NCBI RefSeq assembly: GCF_000421765.1
Contig: NZ_ATXQ01000003.1
Span: forward strand, 124,001 to 188,000
Source of the DNA: Denitrificimonas caeni DSM 24390
Lineage (GTDB): Bacteria > Pseudomonadota > Gammaproteobacteria > Pseudomonadales > Pseudomonadaceae
DNA length: 64,000 nt
Reading direction: 5' to 3'
The position numbers were made by a program, and so were the translations under genes. Of this stretch, positions 1 to 8,457 are shown in pieces. The notes beneath the pieces are model-generated. The model searched no databases. It was not told the origin of the DNA and saw only the letters and a list, made by a program, of their open reading frames with translations. Position 1 is the first letter of the stretch; each line of letters opens with the position of its first letter.

Positions 1-647
1 CTTTCAATCACTGACTCTGCCAACGCCCCAGCATTGATCGCTACAAAAGGAGCATCGCGACGTGCTGATAAATCATGCAAAGCACGCGCCACGACTTCTT
101 TCCCACTACCAGTTTCACCTAAAATAAGCACGTCAGCTTGGATCGTTGCCAATGCACTCACCTGTTCACGCAAACGCTGCACGCTCGGTGAATGCCCCAA
201 CAAGCGCTCTCCCAATACACGCTGTTCGCTCAAAGCCAAGCGTAGTGAGCGGTTTTCCAGAACTAAACGCCGCACTGCCAAGGCTCGTCGTACACTATCA
301 AGCAGCAACTCGCTGGCAAAAGGCTTTTGTAAAAAATCATAGGCGCCAATGCGCATTGCTTGTACTGCTAACGGCACATCCGCGTGCCCCGTAATCAGAA
401 TCACCGGCAATTGCCCATCCAGATTCTGCAGCTGCTCTAAGAGCGCCAGCCCATTCATACCAGGCATACGAATATCAGTGACTAATACGCCGGGCCACTG
501 CGCCGGCACAGCTTCAACTATACCTTCAGCGCTGTCGTATGCTTGCACGCGCAAGCCTGCCAAATCAAAGGTTTGCGACAATGCCGTGCGCAAATGGATG
601 TCATCATCCAGCAGTAGCACATCGGTTTCATGACTGATCTGTATCAT
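1..647 (-). CDS. Sigma-54 response regulator, DctD-like (3' end off window)
   Basis: Only the N-terminal 215 or so residues are present; the gene runs off the left edge. A receiver domain (about residues 8-120) carries the acidic cluster LLLDDD and a phospho-acceptor Asp at about 58 in VTDIRMPGMNG. It is followed by the start of a sigma-54 AAA+ domain with Walker A GETGSGKE. This order is that of DctD/NtrC-type activators, so phosphorylation should license sigma-54 promoter opening. The ATG overlaps the stop of the upstream kinase gene as ATGA, so the pair is translationally coupled. The C-terminal helix-turn-helix is not visible, and neither is the regulated target. Family is clear; the DctD identity (C4-dicarboxylate control) is only by similarity. 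Confidence 0.9.
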   Translation of the reverse strand, partial: MIQISHETDVLLLDDDIHLRTALSQTFDLAGLRVQAYDSAEGIVEAVPAQWPGVLVTDIRMPGMNGLALLEQLQNLDGQLPVILITGHADVPLAVQAMRIGAYDFLQKPFASELLLDSVRRALAVRRLVLENRSLRLALSEQRVLGERLLGHSPSVQRLREQVSALATIQADVLILGETGSGKEVVARALHDLSARRDAPFVAINAGALAESVIE

Positions 648-2443
648 TCAAAACGATCCTCGTTCGAGCGCAAATTCACCGATGATGGAATCTCGCGTAA
701 ATAGAGCGTGACTTGCGCACCGCCGTCAGGGTGATTGGCTAGCAGTAAACGTCCTTGTAAGGCTTTCATCAAGGTTGCACAAATTGCCAAACCAAGTCCT
801 AATCCGCGGGCACTGGTCTTTGTGGTGTAAAAAGGCTCACAGGCTTGCGGCAAAGCCTCGGCACTAAAGCCCGGGCCATTATCATGTAAAACCAAGACCA
901 CCCAACCATCTTGCACCTGGGTGTTAAGCCAAATCCGCCGTGGTGTCGCCCTTTCACTGAGGGCATCCAAGGCATTACTGATGAGATTACTCAAAACTTG
1001 GCGCAAACGCGTTTCTCCCGCCTCAACCCATAAAGTCGCGTCAGGAATATCGCGAATAATTTCCACCTGCAAGCTGCGTTGCCGGTTCGCAGTGAGCGCC
1101 AAGGCATCATCGATCGCTGGCTGTAACGCCACATGCTCAGAGGCTAAACGGTCACGGCGAGCAAATGCGCGTAAATGACTAATGATCGAGGCCATCCGCT
1201 CAGTCAACTGTGCAATTAAATCTAAATTATTGCGCACCTCAAGCGTGCGCTGCTGATCCAGTAAGATTTTTGCGTTATCGGTGTAGCTACGAATGGCTGC
1301 CAAAGGCTGATTCAACTCATGACTGATACTGGCCGACATCACCCCCAAAGCAGACAGTTTTCCCGCCTGTACCAGCTCATCCTGGGCGCGCACTAAGTCT
1401 TGCTGAGCAGACTCGCGCTCTAACACCTCTTGTTTAAGACGGCTATTAAGGGTTTGTAAGTCTTGGGTACGGGTGCGCACACTCTCTTCCAGCACCGCTT
1501 TGGCATGTGTATCCATCGCAATGCGCTCAAGGTAATGCCTGCGCCGCTGCATTAATAAGCCCAAAACTAATAACACAGCGAGCAACGAAGCCGTCACTAC
1601 CGCCATAGCGGTGCGCACGGGCTCATTGATTAAGCTTTGCGGAGTTAAAACGCTAACCTTCCAGCCGATTTCATCCAGCGGCTTTTCTAAAACCAGCCAG
1701 TCTTGCGGTTTGAGGCTGATCCTGTTGGGATGAATAGAGGTATAGGGTTGATGCTCGGCAACGCTCCGTTGTTCTTGTTCAGTCAGTTGACGCGTCGCTG
1801 TGAAGCGCCAATCCGCGTGGGAAGTTAGAATCACCACGCCATTCTTATCAGTCACCACTAACTGCTCAGGAGTCTGCCCCCATAGTCTTTCAGTAAAATC
1901 CAGATCAACTTTCACCACAATTACGCCAATCACTACACCATCGGCATACACCGCGCTGCCAAAGTAATAACCGCGTTTAAATGAGGTATTACCTAAACCA
2001 AAAAAAACGCCCGTTTCACCCTGCAATGCATTGCGAAAATAGGGACGAAAAGAAAAGTTATTGCCAATAAAGCTGCGCTGCGCATCCCAGTTCGATGCCG
2101 CAAGGGTTAGACCATTGGCATCCATCAGATAAATGACATCAGCACCGGTCTGCACTTGAATACGCTTAAGCAGTTGATTGGCCGTATGTACCGCCAGTTC
2201 ATCGCTCGGTGCCAATAAAGCCTGCTGAACATTAGGTAAGCGTCCTAAGATCTGTGGTAATACTTCATAGCGTTGCAATGTACCTAATAAGTTAGCGACA
2301 AATAAATCTAAGGTTTGCCCGTTTTTACGCTGCAAACCTTCTAAATAGTAGTTTTCCACCAAGCGCTGAATTGGCCAAAGCAAGGTTAGAAAAAAAAACG
2401 CTAGCCACAGTAAATTGCGCCAACGTGGTTTTGCCGATGCCAT
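644..2443 (-). CDS. Sensor histidine kinase, DctB-like with periplasmic Cache domain
   Basis: 599 residues. TM1 lies at about 11-28 and TM2 at about 278-298, enclosing a periplasmic region of about 240 residues that resembles a double-Cache (PAS-like) ligand domain. A coiled coil (about 310-365) leads to the H-box SASISHELNQP with His375. The ATP-binding domain shows an N-box (SNLISNALDAL), the G1 motif DNGPGF and the G2 motif GLGLGLAI, so all catalytic motifs look intact. It is the partner of the overlapping sigma-54 regulator. DctB-type kinases sense C4-dicarboxylates and MifS-type ones alpha-ketoglutarate; the ligand here cannot be assigned. No transporter gene is adjacent within the window. 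Confidence 0.9.
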   Translation of the reverse strand: MASAKPRWRNLLWLAFFFLTLLWPIQRLVENYYLEGLQRKNGQTLDLFVANLLGTLQRYEVLPQILGRLPNVQQALLAPSDELAVHTANQLLKRIQVQTGADVIYLMDANGLTLAASNWDAQRSFIGNNFSFRPYFRNALQGETGVFFGLGNTSFKRGYYFGSAVYADGVVIGVIVVKVDLDFTERLWGQTPEQLVVTDKNGVVILTSHADWRFTATRQLTEQEQRSVAEHQPYTSIHPNRISLKPQDWLVLEKPLDEIGWKVSVLTPQSLINEPVRTAMAVVTASLLAVLLVLGLLMQRRRHYLERIAMDTHAKAVLEESVRTRTQDLQTLNSRLKQEVLERESAQQDLVRAQDELVQAGKLSALGVMSASISHELNQPLAAIRSYTDNAKILLDQQRTLEVRNNLDLIAQLTERMASIISHLRAFARRDRLASEHVALQPAIDDALALTANRQRSLQVEIIRDIPDATLWVEAGETRLRQVLSNLISNALDALSERATPRRIWLNTQVQDGWVVLVLHDNGPGFSAEALPQACEPFYTTKTSARGLGLGLAICATLMKALQGRLLLANHPDGGAQVTLYLREIPSSVNLRSNEDRFE

Positions 2444-2489
2444 GCCTCTCCTCCTTTACGCTCTCTATGCAATCAACAGGCTCACTAGA

Positions 2490-3395
2490 TTATCGAGCAA
2501 GTTGAGTTGGCGGTTGCTTAACCAATAGTTTAATTAAGGTTTTCACATACTCTGGTAATGCTTGCGAATCACGCACGATGATGCTTCGCTCACGTACAGC
2601 CCAAGGTTCATCAAGCTGAATAATCTGTAAACTCATGGTTTGTTTATGCCGTAAAGCAGAGGATTCCGGCATGATTCCGATACCTACACCGGCTTCAATC
2701 ATTCGACACATCGACTCGAAACCAAACACCTGAATCCGCACATTGATATCGCGCTGCAAATTATCCACTTGGCTTTTTAAAAAGCGCAGCAGACTTGAGC
2801 CCTCCTGCAAACAAATATGCGGATAATCGAGGGTTTGCTCTAAATCAACCGATTGTAAGTGCGCTAAAGGATGCTCGCTGCTGGTCGTCAACACCAGGCG
2901 GTCAGTACTGAAGTGAATCACTTCAAGACCTTGCGCCTTAATAGGACCTGCGGTAATGCCTATATCGCTGGCACCTTCAGCGACGCCACGTAACACCTCA
3001 AGATTGACTCTTTCTTGCAAATCAATGGTGAGCTGCGGATGCTGAACCATCAGCACTGCAAGGGTTTCCGGTAAAAAATCGGTGACTGCTGTCGTATTAG
3101 CAAAAATACGAATATGCCCGACCTGCTGATCACTAAACTCAGATAATTCATTGTGTAAGTACTGCACCTGTCGCAAAATAATCCGCGCATGTTTAAGCAA
3201 AACCGCACCTGCCGAGGTTAACTCAACCCCTTGCGAGTCACGATAAAGCAAACGAATACCCACTTGTTCTTCTAGTTTTTTAATTCGATTGCTGGCCGCT
3301 GCAGTAGAAATAAATGACTTGCGCGCCGCTTGAGTAATACTCGGTGCTTCAGAGATATGAATAAATAACCGTAAATCAGCAAGATCAAAGTGCAT
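2490..3395 (-). CDS. LysR family transcriptional regulator
   Basis: 301 residues, the usual LysR length. An N-terminal winged helix-turn-helix (about 3-62, with SITQAARKSFISTAAASNRI) is followed by a LysR substrate-binding fold (about 88-295). It is divergent from a TauE/SafE permease gene with a 211-bp shared intergenic region. This layout is common for LysR proteins that control a neighbouring sulfonate or sulfite exporter. The effector is unknown. The control of the permease is inferred from position only. Confidence 0.9.
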   Translation of the reverse strand: MHFDLADLRLFIHISEAPSITQAARKSFISTAAASNRIKKLEEQVGIRLLYRDSQGVELTSAGAVLLKHARIILRQVQYLHNELSEFSDQQVGHIRIFANTTAVTDFLPETLAVLMVQHPQLTIDLQERVNLEVLRGVAEGASDIGITAGPIKAQGLEVIHFSTDRLVLTTSSEHPLAHLQSVDLEQTLDYPHICLQEGSSLLRFLKSQVDNLQRDINVRIQVFGFESMCRMIEAGVGIGIMPESSALRHKQTMSLQIIQLDEPWAVRERSIIVRDSQALPEYVKTLIKLLVKQPPTQLAR

Positions 3396-3606
3396 CGCTA
3401 GGCGCCATTTGCATTAACCAAAAGTTAACACCCTATTAAAATAAAGCAGATATACAAAACGCTAGCCAGTTTGCCATGATGGCGCAATCAAACCAACAAG
3501 CGCTGCCAAAGCGCCAGCAGCGTTAATGCATTTTATGCTCTGCTCGCTAAATACGCTCAGTTTACCTGCATAGCTCACTCGTCACCTTAAAAAGGCACCG
3601 GATAAC

Positions 3607-4353
3607 GTGATCGATTTTATTATCAATATTGTAATTGGCGGCCTTCTCGGTGTGTTCGGCGGACTGCTTGGCATCGGCGGAGGGCTTTTTGCCATTCCTG
3701 CGCTGAGTCTACTTTACGGTATGGATCAGCAGTTAGCCCAAGGCACTGCATTAGCGATGGTGGTGCCGAACATTGTGTTGGGCATCTACAAATACAATCA
3801 GCGCAATAAAATTGACTGGAAAACTGCTCTTATTTTAGGCGGCTGCGCCTTCGCTTTGTCATGGTTTGGTGCATTGATTGCGTTGGACTTGGATCAACGC
3901 TCAATGCGTAAAATTTTTATCGGCTTTTTACTTTTTATTGCCGTATGGAACTTGCTGCAAATGCTGGGTAAACGTGTCAATAGCGGCTTACGCCAATTAG
4001 CATGGCCTTACTTCGCTGGCTTAGGCAGTGTTTCTGGTTTTCTCGGAGGGCTATTTGGGGTCGGCAGTGCAGTGATTGCCACTCCAGTCATGACTATGTT
4101 TTTCGGTGCAAGCCAAGTGGTTGCGCAAGGCTTATCACTGGCGATTGCCGTGCCTACAACAGTCGCCACTTTAGTCACCTACAGCGCACACGGCCAAGTG
4201 GCTTGGAGCACCGGGATTGCGATGGCGATTGGTGGAGTGCTAACAGTGAGCTACGGTGTGCGCGCCGCACACAGCTTACCGCAGCATATACTGAAGATTA
4301 TCTTTAGCCTGTTTGTGCTAATCAGCGCTGCTTTATTGTATGGACAACTATAA
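3607..4353 (+). CDS. TauE/SafE family sulfite/organosulfonate exporter-like permease
   Basis: 248 residues with about 8 hydrophobic segments arranged as two internal repeats. Each repeat begins with a glycine-rich motif: GGLLGVFGGLLGIGGG near the N-terminus and GLGSVSGFLGGLFGVGSA at about residue 138. This duplicated glycine pattern is diagnostic of the TauE/SafE (DUF81) family, integral inner-membrane carriers linked to export of sulfite or sulfonates or to uptake of small organic anions. It is divergent from a LysR gene that probably regulates it. The exact substrate cannot be read from sequence. Confidence 0.88.
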   Translation: MIDFIINIVIGGLLGVFGGLLGIGGGLFAIPALSLLYGMDQQLAQGTALAMVVPNIVLGIYKYNQRNKIDWKTALILGGCAFALSWFGALIALDLDQRSMRKIFIGFLLFIAVWNLLQMLGKRVNSGLRQLAWPYFAGLGSVSGFLGGLFGVGSAVIATPVMTMFFGASQVVAQGLSLAIAVPTTVATLVTYSAHGQVAWSTGIAMAIGGVLTVSYGVRAAHSLPQHILKIIFSLFVLISAALLYGQL

Positions 4354-4355
4354 AA

Positions 4356-4392
4356 ATGGCGGCTACTCACTTTTAAACCCAGCAGCCGCCAT
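4356..4392 (-). terminator. Hairpin terminator for the His-rich periplasmic gene
   Basis: A perfect 9-bp inverted repeat (ATGGCGGCT at 4356-4364, AGCCGCCAT at 4384-4392) has a 19-nt loop. Read on the minus strand it is followed directly by TTTTATAG, so it fits a rho-independent terminator of the minus-strand gene ending at 4411. It may also slow transcripts arriving from the permease gene on the plus strand, where no T-run follows. Confidence 0.6.
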
Positions 4393-4410
4393 GCGTCTAA
4401 ATCCTAATAA

Positions 4411-4902
4411 TTAATGCACAGGTTTAACAAAACTAGCGTCTTCAAAGTAGTCAGCATAGCTATTTAATGCGCCGACCAATTTAACCGCTGCCTCATTTTT
4501 CACCTGCAGATCATTCTGCTTTTCCATCACCTGCGCACTGTCCATCAAACGCGCAATAACAATATGCAGTTGTGCGTCCGCTTCTGGCTCTAGCTGGCAA
4601 TTTTCTACCATATAGGCCACTTGCTGATTCACTGTGCCAGCCAAGGCTTGATAGCCTGCGGCATCCAATTCTTTCTTATGAATACCATCTAAAGCGGTAT
4701 TCACCGCAAGACTAATATCGCGCATGGCTTGGCGTAACGGCGCATCGGTATGCCATTTTTGCCCAGCATTAAGCTGTAGCTCAATGTTGTGTGCATCATG
4801 ACTATCGTGATCGTCTTGCGCCATACTCGGCAGCGTGACCAAACTGAACGATAAAGCCAAACCCAAACCAGCCATCGTCTTGAGTAATACCTGTTTTTTC
4901 AT
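4411..4902 (-). CDS. His/Asp-rich periplasmic protein, function unknown
   Basis: 163 residues with a clear Sec signal peptide (KK at 2-3, hydrophobic core about 10-24, likely cleavage after SMA). The mature N-terminus is a His/Asp cluster (DDHDSHDAHN), as seen in metal-associated periplasmic proteins. The rest is predicted helical, with a single Cys (NCQLEP) late in the protein. It resembles proteins labelled DnrO in some databases, which does not define a function. It lies 88 bp after the ECF sigma / anti-sigma / sensor operon on the same strand, and an ECF-like promoter matching that of the sigma operon precedes it. Membership of that sigma factor's regulon and a metal role are inference. 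Confidence 0.7.
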   Translation of the reverse strand: MKKQVLLKTMAGLGLALSFSLVTLPSMAQDDHDSHDAHNIELQLNAGQKWHTDAPLRQAMRDISLAVNTALDGIHKKELDAAGYQALAGTVNQQVAYMVENCQLEPEADAQLHIVIARLMDSAQVMEKQNDLQVKNEAAVKLVGALNSYADYFEDASFVKPVH

Positions 4903-4955
4903 GGTGTCATCCTCATCATGGGTAAATAAAGCTCGTAAAATAAGCCTTTCATTAT

Positions 4956-4985
4956 CTATAACGTTTCACTCAGCTATTTAGTTCC
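4956..4985 (-). promoter_or_regulatory. Putative ECF-sigma promoter upstream of the His-rich gene
   Basis: On the minus strand GGAACT (4985-4980) is followed, 17 nt later, by GTTATA (4962-4957). The -35 element matches the GGAACTT core of RpoE-like ECF promoters. The same GGAACT...GTTA pattern, with a 16-nt spacer, precedes the ECF sigma gene itself at 6461-6487. The site sits just after the stop codon of the Spy-like gene and about 55 nt upstream of the His-rich gene start. Confidence 0.5.
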
Positions 4986-4990
4986 ATTAA

Positions 4991-5449
4991 TTATTTACTT
5001 TGATGTAATTGCTCATATTGCGACGAATGCATCGGTTGTTGCAGTAAGAGCTCTTCTAGTGCGCGACGCTGCGCAGGCGTGGCAATCGAACGTTCAGCTA
5101 ACAATTGCTCAACCACAATAGACTGTTGTTGATTTTGCAAACGCGCTAAAGCTTGGCGCGCCGCATGAACCTCATCCAGTACAAGCTCGTCGGCAAACAC
5201 AGCCTTGATTAAGACTGTGCGCTGTTTTTGAATGGCCGCTGCGTTACTTTCAAGACGTACCAAAAATTCCCGCTCAGCCTGTTGCCACTGCAAAACCTGC
5301 TGCGCATCTAACATTAAATAATTTTCCAAAACAGGCGTTTGCGCTGTCGACCAAGCACGCCCCCAGCCCGCCCAGATGATAGCCAGCAAAATACTCAGAT
5401 TAAGCAGCGTTATAAAGATTAGATAAGTACGATTTTTTAATGTATTCAT
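4991..5449 (-). CDS. Spy/CpxP-like periplasmic sensor protein (membrane-anchored)
   Basis: 152 residues from the ATG at 5449, which overlaps the stop of the anti-sigma gene as TAATG; an in-frame upstream start would add 7 residues but lacks this coupling. One N-terminal membrane segment (about residues 9-27) is followed by a helical, Gln/Glu/Arg-rich periplasmic domain with a QRRALEELL stretch near the end, as in the Spy/CpxP/CnrX group (heavy-metal resistance domain). It is the third gene of a sigma / anti-sigma / sensor operon, the arrangement of CnrH-CnrY-CnrX. It probably modulates the anti-sigma factor in response to metal or envelope stress. The family call is moderate because the classical LTxxQ repeats are not evident. 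Confidence 0.6.
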   Translation of the reverse strand: MNTLKNRTYLIFITLLNLSILLAIIWAGWGRAWSTAQTPVLENYLMLDAQQVLQWQQAEREFLVRLESNAAAIQKQRTVLIKAVFADELVLDEVHAARQALARLQNQQQSIVVEQLLAERSIATPAQRRALEELLLQQPMHSSQYEQLHQSK

Positions 5450-5874
5450 TAGCGAGACTCCAAATAACAATAACTGGAAACAGCACAGATAGCCCCTGGT
5501 GGGTTAGCCCCCAGCACCTGCATCACTGCCAGTTCTAATGGCCGCTCTGGCTCTACTGACATAAGCAAGTTGCCAATTAGCAAACCAAAAAAAATCGAAG
5601 CTGCCGCTGCACTGTAGTCCAACCAAGACCAGCGCTTACGTTGCTTCTTGATGGGCAGATCAGCAAGCAAAGCCAAAGTCTGCGTGCGTATGTCAATCGG
5701 TGCAGCCATCGTCTTAAATTCTTTAAGTTGCTGTTGCATGGCATGTAAATCAGTCAGATAAGCGCGACATTCTGTGCACCTGGCCAGGTGCTCTTGCACA
5801 CGCCGACTCTGCACTGAACTTAACTGTTCATCGAGATAGGCTGATAGCCACTGTTTTTCAATATGCTCAAGCAT
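5449..5874 (-). CDS. Anti-sigma factor with zinc-finger (ZAS) domain
   Basis: 141 residues. The N-terminal cytoplasmic part has the zf-HC2 signature HLARCTECRAYL (His-x3-Cys-x2-Cys at about 29-36) used by zinc-binding anti-sigma factors to clamp an ECF sigma factor. A hydrophobic segment at about 90-108 anchors it in the inner membrane, leaving a short periplasmic tail. The start overlaps the end of the ECF sigma gene by 8 bp and the stop overlaps the next gene. It should hold the sigma factor inactive until a periplasmic signal is received. Confidence 0.85.
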   Translation of the reverse strand: MLEHIEKQWLSAYLDEQLSSVQSRRVQEHLARCTECRAYLTDLHAMQQQLKEFKTMAAPIDIRTQTLALLADLPIKKQRKRWSWLDYSAAAASIFFGLLIGNLLMSVEPERPLELAVMQVLGANPPGAICAVSSYCYLESR

Positions 5875-6424
5875 AATGGTCTCCGATATTTATCTGTTGC
5901 ATCAATGCAGCACGGCCTCTGGATAAGCGCGAGCGCACAGTGCCAGCATTTATCTCTAAAAGCTCAGCGATTTCTTGATAAGAAAACCCTTCAATGTCAC
6001 GTAAAATCACAATTTCCCGATGCTCTAAAGAAATTCCCAGTAAAGCTTGTTCCAGCTGATCTATGCGTTGCGCCTGAATTGCCTGCTCTTCAGCACTGAG
6101 CGTACTGGCAACCAATTGCTCTGCGTGTGCATCCAATGATAACGCGGGCTGCCGTTGCTGCGTACGCAACACATCGAAACAGGCATTACGCGCAATTCGT
6201 AATAACCACGCAGCAAAAGCAGCGTCAGGTTGATATGTATCTAGCGCCAGAAAAGCTTTAATAAACACATCCTGGGTCAGGTCTTGCGCAGCATCAGCAC
6301 TGCCTAACAAACGTCTGGAAAAGTGATACACCTGCACTTGATAGCGCATAATTAGCTCACCAAAAGCCTCTCGATCACCTTGTCGAGTTTGCTCAATAAG
6401 GTGATCATCTGTTGCTTGACTCAT
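5867..6424 (-). CDS. RNA polymerase ECF sigma factor (RpoE-like)
   Basis: 185 residues if started at the ATG at 6424 (MSQATDD); an upstream in-frame start at 6439 adds 5 residues. Sigma-70 region 2 (about 20-85, with DLTQDVFIKAFLAL) and region 4 (about 125-175, with YQEIAELLEINAGTVRSRL) are both complete, and there are no regions 1 or 3, so this is a group 4 (ECF) sigma factor. It heads an operon with a ZAS anti-sigma factor and a Spy/CpxP-like protein. A GGAACTT...GTTAA promoter 37-63 nt upstream suggests autoregulation. Confidence 0.9.
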   Translation of the reverse strand: MSQATDDHLIEQTRQGDREAFGELIMRYQVQVYHFSRRLLGSADAAQDLTQDVFIKAFLALDTYQPDAAFAAWLLRIARNACFDVLRTQQRQPALSLDAHAEQLVASTLSAEEQAIQAQRIDQLEQALLGISLEHREIVILRDIEGFSYQEIAELLEINAGTVRSRLSRGRAALMQQINIGDHYA

Positions 6425-6460
6425 AACGGCCAACCTCACCTTGCTATTGCGCCTTATTCA

Positions 6461-6487
6461 TTAACGTTGGCGCGCGATAAAAGTTCC
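6461..6487 (-). promoter_or_regulatory. Putative autoregulatory ECF promoter of the sigma operon
   Basis: Minus strand: GGAACTT (6487-6481), 15 nt, then GTTAA (6465-6461). The -35 is identical to the RpoE-type consensus core. Counted from GGAACT to GTTA the spacer is 16 nt. A very similar site lies at 4956-4985. ECF operons commonly transcribe themselves, which fits the position upstream of the sigma gene. Confidence 0.55.
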
Positions 6488-6661
6488 CATGTTTGTTGTG
6501 TTAAGCAAAAAACTCGCAATTTACTTCAGCAACGCGGACGAACCAGTGCACGACATCCCAAGAGAGTGCAGCTTAAAGGTAGGAAAAATTTACGCGACTG
6601 TTCTTAATTAATTTTCAACAAAATCATATCGTTGGTTGTTGCACAACAGTTAAGCATCTGC

Positions 6662-6687
6662 AAAGATAGCGATCAATTACTATCTTT
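6662..6687 (+). promoter_or_regulatory. Inverted repeat, candidate TetR operator
   Basis: Perfect inverted repeat AAAGATAG (6662-6669) and CTATCTTT (6680-6687) around a 10-nt spacer. It ends 13 nt before the tetR start codon and abuts its ribosome-binding site (AGGCAAG). TetR regulators usually bind such dyads upstream of their own operon. A hairpin masking the ribosome-binding site is the alternative. Confidence 0.45.
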
Positions 6688-6700
6688 TTCAGGCAAGTGT

Positions 6701-7306
6701 ATGCAAGCGCCCAGCAAATATTTACCAGCCGATGAACGCCGCGCTGTCACCGTTGAGGCCGTGATTGAATTGGCCGCGCAACAAAACCCCAGCGAGATTT
6801 CTACCGCGGCCATTGCTAAGCATATGGGCGTCACTCAAGGCTCGCTGTTTCGGCACTTTACGAATAAAGAAGCCATTTTAGAATCGGTGATGAATTGGGT
6901 GGCTCAACGCTTGCTAGCGCGTATCGATAAGGCGATGCACGCTCAGACAACCGCAACAGCGTCTTTGCGTGCAGCCTTTATGACTCACATTCAGTTTATT
7001 AGTGAGCACCCTGGTGTGCCTCGTCTGTTATTTAGCGAACTGCAGCGCAAAGAAAATACCGCAGCTAAAAAAATGGTCAATGCCTTGCTCAGTCAATACC
7101 AACAGCGCCTGCAACAGACCTTAGAACAAGGTAAAGACAACCAAGAGTTCGCTGCAGATCTGGATGTAAAGGCCGCTGCCCTGCTGTTTATTGGCAGCAT
7201 TCAAGGCTTAGTGGTGCAAAGCATTGTGCAAGGCAATAGCGATACCCTGCTGCAAGCCGCGCAAGATACTTTTCTACTGTATCAGCGCGCAATTGAGGCC
7301 CGTTAA
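6701..7306 (+). CDS. TetR/AcrR family transcriptional regulator
   Basis: 201 residues from ATG 6701, preceded by AGGCAAG; an in-frame upstream ATG at 6632 would add an unconserved 23-residue extension running through the dyad, so it is rejected. The N-terminal helix-turn-helix (about residues 10-57) contains ISTAAIAKHMGVTQGSLFRHF. The C-terminal all-helical ligand domain is not family-specific. It is 2 bp upstream of an adaptor/permease/ATPase exporter operon and is probably its local repressor. Confidence 0.88.
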   Translation: MQAPSKYLPADERRAVTVEAVIELAAQQNPSEISTAAIAKHMGVTQGSLFRHFTNKEAILESVMNWVAQRLLARIDKAMHAQTTATASLRAAFMTHIQFISEHPGVPRLLFSELQRKENTAAKKMVNALLSQYQQRLQQTLEQGKDNQEFAADLDVKAAALLFIGSIQGLVVQSIVQGNSDTLLQAAQDTFLLYQRAIEAR

Positions 7307-7308
7307 CG

Positions 7309-8457
7309 ATGTCCGATTTTTTTAAACAGAAGAAACTGCTGGCGGTGTTTGCCACTATTGCATTACTGGCAACCGCGTTTATCTGGGTTGTACTGAGTTC
7401 AGGACCGCTGGCGAAAATTAAAATAGTGGTAACCGAGGTGCAAGAACGCCAACTCGAGCCTGCACTCTTTGGTATTGGCACAGTCGAGGCGCGCCACACC
7501 TATCGGATTGCCAGCAATACGCTAGGACGAGTCGTCAATTTAAATGTTGATGTCGGCGCAAGGGTGGACGCAGGCGAGATTCTCGGCATGATTGACGTGG
7601 TGGATCTGGATGAAAAAATCAATGCGCAAGCGGCGCTGGTCGAGAGCAATAAAGCACGCCTTAGTGAGGCGCAAGCACGTTTAGACTACACCGGCAAACA
7701 AGCTGCGCGTTACCGCAAGCTGCTGCCCTCACGTTCCGTCAGCGAAGAAATTGATGCGGCCAAACAACACGAGTGGACGCTGGCCCGCAATCAAGCGCGC
7801 AGCGCCAACAGTGAATTACTCCGTGCCCAAGCAGAACTGCTGGCACTGCACGCACTACGCAACGATAGCTATTTACGCGCACCAGTGTCAGGATTAATTA
7901 TCGCTCGGCATATTGATCCCGGCGCCACTGTGCTGGCTGGGCAAACCCTATTTGAGTTGATTGACCCAGAGCAACTATGGATTGATGTGCGCTTTGATCA
8001 AGCCGGTTCAAAGCACCTTGCCCAGCAGCAGCCTGCGCAAATTATTCTACGCTCACAAGAACTGCAGCCTCATACTGGCCATGTGGCTCGTCTCGAATGG
8101 CTGGCCGATGCAGTGACCGAGGAGCGCCGGGCAAAAGTACTCTTTACGCAACAGCCACAGCCTGCTCCAAGCATTGGTGAACTGGCCGAGGTGACGGTGC
8201 AATTACCCCTGTTAGCCAGTACGCCAGTGATCAACAATGCGGCGATTATGCGTCAAAATAGCCAATTAGGTGTGTGGCTAATTGATCAACAACAACCGGT
8301 CTTTCAGCCCATTACTCTAGGGCGCAGCGACTTAAAAGGTAATGTGCAAGTGCTCTCTGGGCTCAGCGCTGGCCAACAGGTGGTGTTATATAGCAGCAAA
8401 GCTTTAACCGCCAACAGCCGCGTCCAGCAGGTTGAACAGCTGGTCGACACACCATGA
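7309..8457 (+). CDS. Periplasmic adaptor (membrane fusion protein) of an ABC exporter
   Basis: 382 residues. One N-terminal membrane anchor (about 11-30), a biotinyl-lipoyl-like segment (about 60-100), an alpha-helical hairpin (about 100-180), the second lipoyl half with YLRAPVSGLIIARHIDPGA at about 185, then beta-barrel domains. This is the HlyD/RND-adaptor plan. The stop overlaps the permease start by 4 bp (ATGA). Together with the MacB/DevC-like permease and the ATPase it forms an exporter resembling DevBCA or MacAB with separate ATPase and permease. The substrate is unknown. The outer-membrane channel is not encoded here and may be a shared TolC. Confidence 0.85.
   Translation: MSDFFKQKKLLAVFATIALLATAFIWVVLSSGPLAKIKIVVTEVQERQLEPALFGIGTVEARHTYRIASNTLGRVVNLNVDVGARVDAGEILGMIDVVDLDEKINAQAALVESNKARLSEAQARLDYTGKQAARYRKLLPSRSVSEEIDAAKQHEWTLARNQARSANSELLRAQAELLALHALRNDSYLRAPVSGLIIARHIDPGATVLAGQTLFELIDPEQLWIDVRFDQAGSKHLAQQQPAQIILRSQELQPHTGHVARLEWLADAVTEERRAKVLFTQQPQPAPSIGELAEVTVQLPLLASTPVINNAAIMRQNSQLGVWLIDQQQPVFQPITLGRSDLKGNVQVLSGLSAGQQVVLYSSKALTANSRVQQVEQLVDTP

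Noticed and set aside
34-633. Plus-strand frames in the first 650 bases
   Set aside because: They are shadows of the minus-strand sigma-54 response regulator, whose receiver and Walker A motifs read cleanly.
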